The notes under the pieces are model-generated. The model was not told the DNA's origin, did no database searches, and was given only the letters and a program-made list of their open reading frames with translations. From assembly GCA_016713425.1 (NCBI GenBank), contig JADJPE010000005.1:3658001-3722000 (forward strand): 64,000 bases of DNA, given 5' to 3'. The position numbers and the translations under genes were made by a program. This DNA comes from Deltaproteobacteria bacterium. Lineage in GTDB: Bacteria; Myxococcota; Kuafuiibacteriia; Kuafuiibacteriales; Kuafuiibacteriaceae. Positions within the stretch are counted from its first letter, which is position 1; each line of letters begins with the position of its first letter. Of this stretch, positions 56,356-64,000 are shown piece by piece.

Positions 56356-57501
56356 TCATTCCTGCGACTTGCTGCGCGGTCGAGCTGGGACAACTTCGAA
56401 CCCGCCCGCAGCGATCGCCTGGCCATTGACGAGTACTTCGACATCGTGATGTCCGGGATGTGGTTTGCGCGTCGTATGGACGGCCAAGGACACACGCGCG
56501 GAGAGGGTTACCTTCTCGCGTGCGCCTAGCCCGACGCGTTTCAGCTTGAATACTTTCGGTGAACTGGTGCCGTTCGCCTTCACGAAGTGAACTCGGAGAT
56601 CGACGAGGAGGTTCTGAGCCATGCGGTTGGTGCTGCGCAGCGTGAATTCGACTGCGACATGGCTCCCGATCCTCACCCTCTTCGGATGAAGGCGAACATC
56701 CTCAAGCTCGACCGACGGCTTCTTTCCGAACCCGAGGAGCGAGAGCGCGGGCGCCTCGCCTCGCTTGATCGCGCTCCGGAGCGCGTGTTCGACCAGCGCG
56801 CGGCGCTCGGTCGATGCGTCCTCAAGCCACTTTCCGCAGGTCGCGATCAGGAGCTTCGGGTGGACCTTGCCGAGGTCGTTGAGGTTGTTGGCGACGCTCC
56901 GGCGCACGAGCGTCGTCGGGTCGTCCTTGAGCCGATCGAGAAGTTCGATCACGCGTTCCGGGTTTCGGTCGAGCCATGCGACGCGCATCGCCCATGGCAA
57001 CCGAAGCCGCGTGCCTTCGGACACCAGGCGCCGCACGTGCGCGTTTGGGTCACGCGTCCAATCGCGAAGGACCGCGAACGTGCGCTCGGGGTCTTTGGCG
57101 ATGTACGGACGGATGCTGCGCTCGGCGCTGAAGCGCTTCGTGAGCTCGTACTGCGCACGCATCGACAGCTCGAAGTGGTCGAGCCCGCGCTCGGCCACGA
57201 AAAGCACATGCGGCAGGTAGAAGAACGGCGCCATCCCCACGCCGACGAGCTCCTCAGTCGCGTGCTCGGGACCGAGCGAACGCAGCAGGACGTCGATGGC
57301 GTTCGGGTAGGCCGGTGGCAGGTGCTTCGAGAGCGCCCTCGCGATGTGCTGGCCACGATCGAGAAGCTCGAGTTCATCGAGGCCCGCCGTCGCATCCTTG
57401 ATGAAGGCTCGCGGAGAGAAATCCGCGCTAACCTCCGCCAGGTCGGCGGCGAGGCGCTTCACGAGAGCCGCCGAGAAGAATGTTTTGAGCGGCTCAGCCA
57501 T
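56356..57501 (-). CDS. AlkC-like DNA alkylation repair glycosylase
   Basis: A 381-aa protein with HEAT-like helical repeats over residues 1-240 (FAVLRDWTRDPNAHVRRLVSEG, NPERVIELLDRLKDDPTTLVRRSVANNLNDLG) of the AlkC/AlkD DNA glycosylase superfamily, which excises cationic alkylated bases such as 3-methyladenine. The C-terminal 110 residues are beta-rich (VHPKRVRIGSHVAVEFTLRS) and fit the Ig-like domain found in AlkC but not AlkD. RLRLPWAMR and the acidic residues in the HEAT groove are in keeping with AlkC. It is convergent with polA and 42 bp upstream of nothing on its own strand except the SH3b gene lying behind it. Confidence 0.82.
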   Translation of the reverse strand: MAEPLKTFFSAALVKRLAADLAEVSADFSPRAFIKDATAGLDELELLDRGQHIARALSKHLPPAYPNAIDVLLRSLGPEHATEELVGVGMAPFFYLPHVLFVAERGLDHFELSMRAQYELTKRFSAERSIRPYIAKDPERTFAVLRDWTRDPNAHVRRLVSEGTRLRLPWAMRVAWLDRNPERVIELLDRLKDDPTTLVRRSVANNLNDLGKVHPKLLIATCGKWLEDASTERRALVEHALRSAIKRGEAPALSLLGFGKKPSVELEDVRLHPKRVRIGSHVAVEFTLRSTNRMAQNLLVDLRVHFVKANGTSSPKVFKLKRVGLGAREKVTLSARVSLAVHTTRKPHPGHHDVEVLVNGQAIAAGGFEVVPARPRSKSQE

Positions 57502-57543
57502 CCGTTCGCCTTTCGAGGTTCGACTTCAGTCGTGCAGGTCACC

Positions 57544-58476
57544 TCACTTCTTGCGGGCCGTGGTCGCAAGGGGTGCGAGCGCCGCGAGCACCTTCTTCTT
57601 GGCTCTTGGCTCTAGCCCGGCGACCATCTTCGTGAGCGCTTTCAGCAATGCATCGACTTCCGCGGATTCGCTTTCCGCGGACTCGCTCTCAAAGGCCGAG
57701 ATCTCCTTGATGCTGTGCAAGGTCGTGATCATTCGCTGCTGAATCTCGGCGCTGTGGGCACCTTTTGGGTAGAGCGCGAGATAGCGGCCTTCGGCTTCCT
57801 TCACCCGCGACAGGCTGCAAGATACGGAGATTTCACACTCCCCGGGGAATGGCGCCTTGGCCGCTTCGTAGGCGATGAGTTCGGCCGTCGCGGTTCCCTT
57901 GGCCTTGTCATGGAGCGCCCAATACTCTGATGCGGGAACCATCCAAGATTCCATGATCCCATCGAAGAACGCTCCGGGCGTCTTCTTGGCCCAGGCACTC
58001 AGCGCCTCCTCGGACAGGCCATCGCTCATTCTCTGCTCCATCAGCCGATGCATGATCAGAAGCCGGGCCAAAGAGAGCTCACCCCGGACGGCTTCGCTCT
58101 GAGCCTGAGCCGCCGCACGACCGAGGAAGCTGACGGCGTCCTTGTCGTCGGCCCAAACGGACGTAGCGGCCAAACGTTGACGTGCGACACTCAAGGCGAT
58201 GTTGTCTCTCTCGGCTTCACTGTAGACGACGGTCAGGGCGGCGCTTATCCAGCCGTCAACCTTCACCGGTGCGTCGGCTACGACGTGCAGCCACTCGGTG
58301 TCGCCGACTCGTTTGGCCTCGGTCTTCGTCACCACGGTGCCGACGCCGAGCTTGATCAATTCCTTTCCTTGGGCGTTTGGCTGGGCACGCACGCGAGCTC
58401 CAGAGCCAATGGTCACGCGCTGTTCGGGATCGGTGGCACCGACACTCAGAAGCAGGATGAAAAGCAGGGGCTTCAC
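57544..58476 (-). CDS. exported SH3b-domain protein
   Basis: A 310-aa protein with a short signal peptide (MKPLLFILLLSVGA). Residues about 17-90 form a bacterial SH3-like domain (GSGARVRAQPNAQGKELIKLGVGTVV...WLHVVADAPVKVDGWISAALT), commonly binding cell-wall peptides. The rest is helical with tetratricopeptide-like character and one Cys pair (GECEISVSCSLSRV) that could be a disulfide. A small Ser-Glu repeat (FESESAESESAE) and a Lys-rich C-terminus end it. It is on the same strand as the AlkC-like gene, 42 bp upstream of it. A periplasmic structural or sensory role is inferred. Confidence 0.7.
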   Translation of the reverse strand: MKPLLFILLLSVGATDPEQRVTIGSGARVRAQPNAQGKELIKLGVGTVVTKTEAKRVGDTEWLHVVADAPVKVDGWISAALTVVYSEAERDNIALSVARQRLAATSVWADDKDAVSFLGRAAAQAQSEAVRGELSLARLLIMHRLMEQRMSDGLSEEALSAWAKKTPGAFFDGIMESWMVPASEYWALHDKAKGTATAELIAYEAAKAPFPGECEISVSCSLSRVKEAEGRYLALYPKGAHSAEIQQRMITTLHSIKEISAFESESAESESAEVDALLKALTKMVAGLEPRAKKKVLAALAPLATTARKK

Positions 58477-58542
58477 AATCGGAAGCTATCAGAGATCGAA
58501 GCTTCGGTCTAACGCCGAGCGTCTACGGGGCTATTGGCAATC

Positions 58543-60339
58543 CTACTCGGGCGTAGTCGGCGACGCGGGGAGCCGGGATTGCGAACGGGATTGCGAACGG
58601 GATTGCGACCGGGATTGCGACCGGGAGCGCGACCGGGATGAGGCATCGCCGCTCTTCAGCTTCCGCTGCAATGTCGATCGGCTGATGCCCAAGCGTCGTG
58701 CGGCCTCGGAACGATTCCCGTGTGCGGCCTTGAGCACCTCTTCGATGTGCTTCGATTCGGCGGACGCCAGCGCGAGCACCGGTTCTTGGCGAGCGACGTC
58801 GCGAAGCTCGAGCGGGAGGTGATGTTCTTCGATGACGGAGCCTCGTGCATAAAGATGTGCCCGCTCAAGGACATTGCGGAGCTCTCGGATGTTGCCGGGC
58901 CAGTCGTAGTGAACGAGGCGCGACATCGCGGCCGCGGAAATGGCGTCGGCGCGATGTCCGAGTTCGCGGGAGAGCGAGGCGGCCAGATGGGGAATCGATG
59001 AACGCTCTGCGCGCAAAGGTGGAATGACGATCGGAAGGACGCGCAGGCGATAGTAGAGATCGGCGCGAAACGCGCCACGCTTCACCGCTTCGCTCAAGTC
59101 GTCGTTCGTCGCTGCGACGACGCGAACATCGGCGCGTATGGTGTTCGTTCCGCCGACCCGACGGAAGCAACCTTGGTCGAGGAAGGTCAGAAGCTTGGCT
59201 TGAACCGGGGGTGAGAGCTCGGCCACTTCGTCGAGAAACAAGGTTCCACCGTCGGCGGCCTCGACCAGGCCCACCTTCCGAGAATTGGCGCCCGTGAACG
59301 CGCCGTGCTCATAGCCAAAGAGCTCCGCATCGGCGAGCCCCGACTCGAGCCCCGCGCAATTGAGCGCCAACAAAGGGCCGCGCGACCGAACGCTGTCCTC
59401 GTGGATGCGGCGCGCCAGGCGACTCTTGCCGACACCCGTTTCGCCGAGCAAGAGAACCGACGTGTTCGGATTCGATGCTGCGATGCGCACGTCGTCGGCC
59501 AGCATGTCGTTTGGGCCCGAGGTACGGCCAACGTCGTCCCCATGGTCCGGCGGGTCGGGCTCCGGGTCGGCAGGAGAAGGTCGGCCGCCCGACAAGTGCT
59601 CGGTCGCTCGACGAAGTCGAACCAGCCCCGTCACTTCGAAGGCGACGCTTCCCAGGCTGCTTGGGTGACCACAGGGGTCCTTGACGATGAACAAGCGCTC
59701 TTCGCATTCAACCTCCCCCATGACCCCGTCGAGGCGACGAAGGCGCGTCACTTCGGACGCAAGGGGCGCTCCGCGCTCGATGAGCTGTCGACATCGTTCG
59801 TCGAAGGTCGAGCGATTTCCGACCGGCACGAGCATCTGGATCGGTTGGTCGATGAGCTCTGTGACCGAGAATCCATAAAGACGTTGGGCGGCTGGGTTCG
59901 CGGACCGGATGATGCCGTCGAGTCCCCACGTGACGATCGCGGCCGGCGCCGCGCAGACCAGCGAGACGAGCTCACGTTCTGCCACCCTCGCGTCCTCCGA
60001 AATCAGGCGGACGGTGAACAGCGCGTGGCCATCCGCGGTCCGCTCGCCCCGGAGATCGACCGGGTAGGAGAGCCCATCGCCGCCGGCGAGTCGCGCCCGA
60101 AGTGGCGCGCTTGGGTGGGGATCGTGCGTTCGGGAAAGAAGCGCTTCCAGCGCTGACTTGCCCCGACCCAAGATCAATTCGTCGAGTCGACGCCCCACCA
60201 AGGTCGAGTAGCCGCAGCGCTCAGCCCCTTGTCCGGCCTCGTCGACGACGCGCCGCGAGCCTTCGTCGACCAAGAGGAGCAAGTCCGGGCAACGCTCTAG
60301 GTACGTCGCGATCGACTGGCCTTTTTTGGGGCGCTCCAC
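58543..60339 (-). CDS. sigma-54-dependent activator with PAS sensor domains
   Basis: A 598-aa regulator from GTG 60339 (AGG about nine bases upstream); the longer frame runs into the amylase promoter. Two PAS-like domains (about 15-110 and 130-240; LVCAAPAAIVTWGLDGIIRSANPAAQRLYG is typical) precede the AAA+ domain, with GETGVGKSRLARRIHE (Walker A), ELFGYEHGAFTGANS (sigma-54 contact loop intact), GGTLFLDEVAE (Walker B) and FRADLYYRLRVL. A Fis-type helix-turn-helix (SEAARRLGISRSTLQRKLK) precedes an Arg-Ser-Gln repeat tail. No receiver domain, so it is controlled by ligand or redox through PAS. It is divergent (98 bp) from the beta-amylase gene, its probable target. Confidence 0.9.
   Translation of the reverse strand: MERPKKGQSIATYLERCPDLLLLVDEGSRRVVDEAGQGAERCGYSTLVGRRLDELILGRGKSALEALLSRTHDPHPSAPLRARLAGGDGLSYPVDLRGERTADGHALFTVRLISEDARVAERELVSLVCAAPAAIVTWGLDGIIRSANPAAQRLYGFSVTELIDQPIQMLVPVGNRSTFDERCRQLIERGAPLASEVTRLRRLDGVMGEVECEERLFIVKDPCGHPSSLGSVAFEVTGLVRLRRATEHLSGGRPSPADPEPDPPDHGDDVGRTSGPNDMLADDVRIAASNPNTSVLLLGETGVGKSRLARRIHEDSVRSRGPLLALNCAGLESGLADAELFGYEHGAFTGANSRKVGLVEAADGGTLFLDEVAELSPPVQAKLLTFLDQGCFRRVGGTNTIRADVRVVAATNDDLSEAVKRGAFRADLYYRLRVLPIVIPPLRAERSSIPHLAASLSRELGHRADAISAAAMSRLVHYDWPGNIRELRNVLERAHLYARGSVIEEHHLPLELRDVARQEPVLALASAESKHIEEVLKAAHGNRSEAARRLGISRSTLQRKLKSGDASSRSRSRSQSRSQSRSQSRSQSRLPASPTTPE
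58573..58640. repeat. 12-bp repeat at end of sigma-54 activator
   Basis: Units CGGGATTGCGAA and CGGGATTGCGAC repeat about five times and encode the Arg-Ser-Gln-Ser tail that follows the helix-turn-helix. Confidence 0.9.
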
Positions 60340-60406
60340 AGCTTCAACCTGTCTCGAAACGCTCCAGTCGTCGACCGTCGTCCGTCGGAGGCCGATGGGG
60401 CCGATG

Positions 60407-60422
60407 CGGCACGGGCGTTGCT
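60407..60422 (+). promoter_or_regulatory. sigma-54 (-24/-12) promoter-like element
   Basis: CGGCACG (60407-60413), four bases, then TTGCT (60418-60422) match the sigma-54 consensus TGGCACG-N4-TTGC(A/T) at all but one base, with the required GG-N10-GC spacing. It lies between a sigma-54 activator gene and the beta-amylase gene and points toward the amylase. The predicted transcription start (about 60433) leaves only a few leader bases before ATG 60438, which is unusual. Confidence 0.55.
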
Positions 60423-60437
60423 TACGGTGTCGTTCCA

Positions 60438-62459
60438 ATGACTGCTGCACTTCTTACTGCGACTGCGACTGCGACTGCGACTGCGGCCCGGGCGCGGGCC
60501 CGAGCCCGCGACCGCGACCGAGCCCGAGCCCATCGTGCGTGCGATCTCCCCGCCCGCGTCCGCTTCTCGTCCCTGGCGCTTCTCTTGCTCGTGTATTCGT
60601 GGGCGGGATGCGCGCCGCCGTCGGAAGGGCATGAGAACAGGGGGGATGCGGATATGCACGAAACCACGCAGGCGGCTACGGTGATTCCCGCCAGACTTTC
60701 GGGACTTCCGCTGACCTTGATGGGGCCGCTGACGATTGGGCGTCTCGACGACCCCTTCGATCCGGCCTACGAGCACGAATGGCGCGAATTCCGCGACCAG
60801 GTCGAGGTCGTGGCGGCGCTTGGCGTAGACGCCATCTCGATCGACGTTTGGTGGGGCGCGGTCGAGCGCGAGGATCAGGTCTTCGATTGGCGTTGGGTTG
60901 AGCGGGCGGCCGACGAGATCACGCGCGCTGGGCTGATGTGGCGACCCGTGCTCGCGTTTCATCGATGCGGGGGCAATGTTGGGGATGACTGCCACGTACC
61001 GCTTCCGAGCTGGATTTGGACGCGCTACGGCCCGGGCGATGGCCTCGACGATCCTTCCGATCTTCGTTATCGAAGCGCGCAGGGAAACGAGAGCGATGAA
61101 TCGGTCGCCATTTGGGCCACGCCGATTGTGCTCGAGCAGTATCGGGAGTTCATGACGGCCTTTCGCGATCACTTCGCGGACCGAGCGCTTGACGTCCAAG
61201 GGATCGCGGTGGGACTTGGGCCCGCGTCCGAGCTGCGTTTGCCTTCGTACAACGCGCTAGATCATGATGCCGGCTATCCACACCGCGGCGTTCTGCAGAC
61301 GTACTCTTCTCTCGCGATTCGGGATTTTCGAGCCCACATTCAATCCAAGTACGGTGATCTCGACGCCGTGAACCGTGCGTGGGGCACAGCGCTTCCGAGC
61401 GCCGACGCGATCTTGCCCCCCGACCCGCACGACCTCGATGCGTTCTTCGCCGCGGCAAGCCATCGGGCTACGACCTACGGAAGAGACTTCTTCGCGTGGC
61501 AACGAGACTCGCTCCTTCAGCACGGGTCTCACGTGCTCAACGCCGCTGTGGATGTCTTCTATGCCATGGGTAGCCCCTTCCACGGCGTGCGCCTCCAAGC
61601 CAGGATTCCGGGCGTGCATTGGCGTATGACAGATGGTCGATGGGCGGAGCTGCACGCAGGCCTGCTCTCGACGAATGACCCGGAATGGGATGTCGAAGCC
61701 CGTGGTTATCGCCCCTTGATCGGCGCGCTTCGCGAGATCCGCGATCGTCCCGAGCGACCCGACATTGCGCTCGAGTTCACCTGCGTCGAGAAAGACAACG
61801 ACGAAGGCGGATCACCAGCGGGTTCGCGCGCCAAAGATCTCGTGGCTTGGATGGCGACTGAGGCAAACCGCCAACGGGTCCCGCTTGGGGGTGAGAACGC
61901 GCTCGCCGGGCCGCTTTGGCACGCTTCGGCCTGGGACAACATCGACGATGTGCTCGCCCACCGCGGGGTCGAAACACTCACGCTCCTTCGACTGCGCGAC
62001 ATCGCGCTCAACCCGCTGGGACAGCAGCGACTCGCTGCCATCGCGGCACGATATCCGGCGTATCTTCCTAAGGAGACCGGCGTCCATCGATGGGCGGGGT
62101 TCGACCGCTATTCGAATCCGAGTCTTGTCCTCGGCGTTGCGCTTGCTGACGACGTTCTTGCCGCGCGCGAGCCCTTGTACGACGGATCGCGGGAGCGGGT
62201 CTTTGCCTTGATCCCCTACGCTCGACCGTACCAGGGCGTGCGCTGGCAGAAAGTCTGGCTCGAATGGTACGGTCGTCGTGTCGTTGACGGCCTTGCATGG
62301 GATGTGCACCGCAGTGAGCAAGCGCCGGGAACGTTCGAACGAACGATCGTCGAACGATGGGGCGTCGCCTACGGTATCGATATGGGAACTTCAGTGCTCT
62401 GGCTTCAGTCCCCAGAGGACAATGTCGTTCCGACCACGCACGTTTTTGGGGGACTCTGA
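60438..62459 (+). CDS. GH14 beta-amylase, predicted lipoprotein
   Basis: A 673-aa secreted beta-amylase, releasing maltose from the non-reducing ends of starch or glycogen. Family 14 motifs are clear: GVDAISIDVWWGAVE, LAFHRCGGNVGDDCHVPLPSW, GLGPASELRLPSY with the catalytic acid Glu, and LGGENAL with the catalytic base Glu; the loop ALEFTCVEKDND is also present. The N-terminus is unusual: after MTAALL comes an Ala-Thr then Ala-Arg repeat (DNA 60455-60535), and then a hydrophobic helix SSLALLLLVYSWAGC ending in a lipobox-like AGC. ATG 60438 is the only suitable start in frame. The C-terminal 100 residues lack a recognisable starch-binding domain. It is divergent from the sigma-54 activator. Confidence 0.88.
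   Translation: MTAALLTATATATATAARARARARDRDRARAHRACDLPARVRFSSLALLLLVYSWAGCAPPSEGHENRGDADMHETTQAATVIPARLSGLPLTLMGPLTIGRLDDPFDPAYEHEWREFRDQVEVVAALGVDAISIDVWWGAVEREDQVFDWRWVERAADEITRAGLMWRPVLAFHRCGGNVGDDCHVPLPSWIWTRYGPGDGLDDPSDLRYRSAQGNESDESVAIWATPIVLEQYREFMTAFRDHFADRALDVQGIAVGLGPASELRLPSYNALDHDAGYPHRGVLQTYSSLAIRDFRAHIQSKYGDLDAVNRAWGTALPSADAILPPDPHDLDAFFAAASHRATTYGRDFFAWQRDSLLQHGSHVLNAAVDVFYAMGSPFHGVRLQARIPGVHWRMTDGRWAELHAGLLSTNDPEWDVEARGYRPLIGALREIRDRPERPDIALEFTCVEKDNDEGGSPAGSRAKDLVAWMATEANRQRVPLGGENALAGPLWHASAWDNIDDVLAHRGVETLTLLRLRDIALNPLGQQRLAAIAARYPAYLPKETGVHRWAGFDRYSNPSLVLGVALADDVLAAREPLYDGSRERVFALIPYARPYQGVRWQKVWLEWYGRRVVDGLAWDVHRSEQAPGTFERTIVERWGVAYGIDMGTSVLWLQSPEDNVVPTTHVFGGL
60455..60535. 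repeat. 6-bp repeats at N-terminus of beta-amylase
   Basis: GCGACT hexamers (about four and a half) pass into GCCCGG/GCGCGG and GACCGC units. They encode Ala-Thr and Ala-Arg/Asp-Arg steps in front of the signal helix. Confidence 0.8.
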
Positions 62460-62613
62460 GCGCCGAGGCGCACATTCGCACCGCAACCACCGACCGCAAG
62501 CACCGCTCGCACGCTTGCACCGCTCGCGCACGCCGTCGTGCGTAGAAGGCCGTGGGGCTGATTTCTTGGGCGTATGGTTCGGTGATCAAGATCGCAAGCG
62601 AAAGTGCTGCCGG

Positions 62614-62648
62614 CTAGGGCCCCTAGCGCCCCTCGCGCCCGGGGCGCT
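62614..62648. terminator. GC hairpins between amylase and DKNYY gene
   Basis: AGCGCCCC (62625-62632) pairs with GGGGCGCT (62641-62648), spanning the last codons and stop of the DKNYY gene, and CTAGGG/CCCTAG (62614-62626) forms an adjacent palindrome. No U-tract is present. The rest of the 163-bp convergent gap holds nothing recognised. Confidence 0.3.
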
Positions 62649-64000
62649 TGTCTTGAGCGATGAGTTTTTCGCGCAACGTCGGCGCCCGCGCGGGGGGCGC
62701 GAAAGTCGCAGGATCCTCACCTTCGAGGATGGCCAGGAAGCCGTTAAGCGCTCTCTTATAGACGTGGTCCTTGTCGCGGTAGTACTTCCCGGGCTCGAGG
62801 CACACTAGGGTCTTGGCATCCAGATCGCTCAGTCGACGCGCCGGCTCTCCTTCGGACCGAACGTCGAAAACGATCGTCCCGTCGGTGCCCATCTTGGGGT
62901 CGTTGGGGACAAGAGAGAACCGCGCGGGATCGACATCCTCGATCGGCACGTAAGCATCGCTCTGTACATCGAACCGGTACACCGCCCGCTTGTCTTTGAC
63001 GAAGACGGCTGACAGCACCTCCGCGTGGTCCCAGCGCTCGAGCCGCGCTTCTCCCTCACAGACAAAGACGTAGATCCCTTCTTTGTCTTTGAAATATTTT
63101 CCGTTTGCCCGCCTCAGCGGCTGAATGCTTTCCGGGTCCGGCAACGTCGATCGCAGCATTTCTTCGACACCGAAGAAGTAGCAAGCGTGCTTGTCGCAGG
63201 CCAGGCTCTTCGTCACGACTCGAAACGTGCTGACGTCGATGGTTTCGATGGGCGCGTAGCGGTGACCGCTCCAGAAGTATCGGCTTCGATCTCGTACCAA
63301 TCCGCGGATCGATGTGGTCGTGAAGGATTGCGCATCGACCGCGTCCAGCTCGATCAGTTCCACCCGGCGATTCGTGCCCTCGGGGTCAAGGACCAGTGCA
63401 TAGATCGTGCTTTCTCCCACCAAGTAGCTCAAGAAGTCGTCGTGAAGCCTCAGCTTCTCGAAACCCGGCGGCCTCATGGGAACAACGCCTACGAAGCGGT
63501 CGTAGGGGCTCGCCACGAACAGATGGCGCGAATCCCACCCGATCTTGTCACAGACATCAGATACGGAGAACGAGCTCACGTCGGCCCCGTCAATGCCCTC
63601 GGCCGTGAACCCTCCATCGAAGGCGAGCCGGTAGACGGCGAACTTGGTTCTTGCGAAGAACCGGTTCATGAGCTCGAACGATTCGGGCTCGACGCCTTCG
63701 AGCCGTCGGAATGGGTACTGGGCAAGGGGTTCATCGTCGGTCGAGCCCACCGCGTAATAGATGGCGGTCTTGTCTCGCACGAGAATGCACTCTTCGAAAT
63801 CGAGGACGTTAAATGAGGCCGCGTCCAAGTCCGTCTGCACGTAGGCGTTCTCGGCCCACGAGAACGCGTACACGGCGTGCTGGTCACGGCCAATGCCGTA
63901 TCTCAGCGCTTCGAAGGTGTTCGGATCGGCGACGGCGAATGCTCGCCAATCGCCTTCTTCGGGATCAATCCCGTAGATTTGGCCGCCATCGCGACCGTAC
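62623..64000 (-). CDS. DKNYY-family repeat protein, 5' end outside window
   Basis: At least 459 residues, still open at the right edge; GTG 63873 is only an internal candidate because the same frame continues upstream with the same repeat pattern (GRDGGQIYGIDPEEGDW, GIGRDQHAVYAF). The protein is built of about nine 40-50-residue units with the core (R/K)DKxx(I/V)Y(Y/R)(A/F) followed by a Leu/Asp/Phe segment such as LDAASFNVL, GVEPESFELM, DVDPARFSLV. This is the DKNYY family, probably a beta-propeller-like fold, usually surface or periplasmic; its function is unknown. Two Cys close together (ACDKHACYFFG) and (VCDKIGWD) may be structural. Confidence 0.75.
   Translation of the reverse strand, partial: YGRDGGQIYGIDPEEGDWRAFAVADPNTFEALRYGIGRDQHAVYAFSWAENAYVQTDLDAASFNVLDFEECILVRDKTAIYYAVGSTDDEPLAQYPFRRLEGVEPESFELMNRFFARTKFAVYRLAFDGGFTAEGIDGADVSSFSVSDVCDKIGWDSRHLFVASPYDRFVGVVPMRPPGFEKLRLHDDFLSYLVGESTIYALVLDPEGTNRRVELIELDAVDAQSFTTTSIRGLVRDRSRYFWSGHRYAPIETIDVSTFRVVTKSLACDKHACYFFGVEEMLRSTLPDPESIQPLRRANGKYFKDKEGIYVFVCEGEARLERWDHAEVLSAVFVKDKRAVYRFDVQSDAYVPIEDVDPARFSLVPNDPKMGTDGTIVFDVRSEGEPARRLSDLDAKTLVCLEPGKYYRDKDHVYKRALNGFLAILEGEDPATFAPPARAPTLREKLIAQDKRPGREGR

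Noticed and set aside
60102..60437. 112-residue N-terminal extension of the beta-amylase
   Set aside because: Antisense to the start of the sigma-54 activator and placed before the signal peptide; low-complexity Arg/Ser/Pro.

Overview
The window is high-GC bacterial chromosome, most likely from a Myxococcota-type (former deltaproteobacterial) organism. The reasons are a MYXO-CTERM-like sorting tail on a large surface lipoprotein, a high density of His-kinase, Hanks-type Ser/Thr kinase and sigma-54 activator genes, many non-ATG starts, and numerous in-frame short tandem repeats. This placement is an inference. I see no tRNA, rRNA, CRISPR array, insertion sequence or prophage; the window reads as ordinary, gene-dense chromosome.

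Layout. 1-4.6 kb: a lipoprotein cut by the left edge, a 31-bp tandem repeat, a Na/Ca exchanger, a zinc-ribbon protein, an MFS carrier and a small membrane ORF. 4.9-7.9 kb: two tandem Hsp20 chaperones, a secreted agmatine/peptidylarginine-deiminase-fold enzyme and MsrA. 7.9-13.5 kb: a signalling cluster with a CheA-like kinase divergent from a hybrid kinase, which overlaps a response regulator. 13.6-19 kb: a CHAD-CYTH protein and a 1,244-aa TPM-domain coiled-coil membrane protein. 18.9-23.6 kb: a HAD phosphatase and a pseudokinase, divergent from a paralogous active Ser/Thr kinase. 23.6-26 kb: a phosphopantetheinyl transferase and an NtrC-type regulator. 26-32 kb: gltBD, the ammonia-assimilating glutamate synthase. 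32-38.4 kb: the MYXO-CTERM lipoprotein, a Cys-motif hypothetical, a two-domain glycosyltransferase and a small acidic ORF. 38.5-42.4 kb: a LarA-like protein with a HAD-IB phosphatase, and a diguanylate cyclase. 42.5-44.5 kb: an operon of FMN-binding protein, His-rich membrane protein and ceramidase-like protein behind a strong promoter overlapped by a Fur-box-like sequence. 44.6-49.1 kb: an nfeD-floA operon extended by a small ORF and a membrane-anchored HExxH protease. 49.2-53.3 kb: an aldo/keto reductase divergent from a cysC / PAP-phosphatase / class V aminotransferase operon. 53.4-58.5 kb: polA broken by a one-base frameshift, an AlkC-like glycosylase and an SH3b protein. 58.5-64 kb: a PAS/sigma-54 activator divergent from a GH14 beta-amylase lipoprotein with a -24/-12-like promoter between them, then a DKNYY-family protein running off the right edge.

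Most striking: the kinase/pseudokinase pair sharing an unusual C-terminal domain; the putatively iron-regulated FMN/ceramidase-like operon; the sigma-54-like promoter between a sigma-54 activator and a beta-amylase; the polA frameshift; and in-frame micro- and minisatellites in at least a dozen genes.
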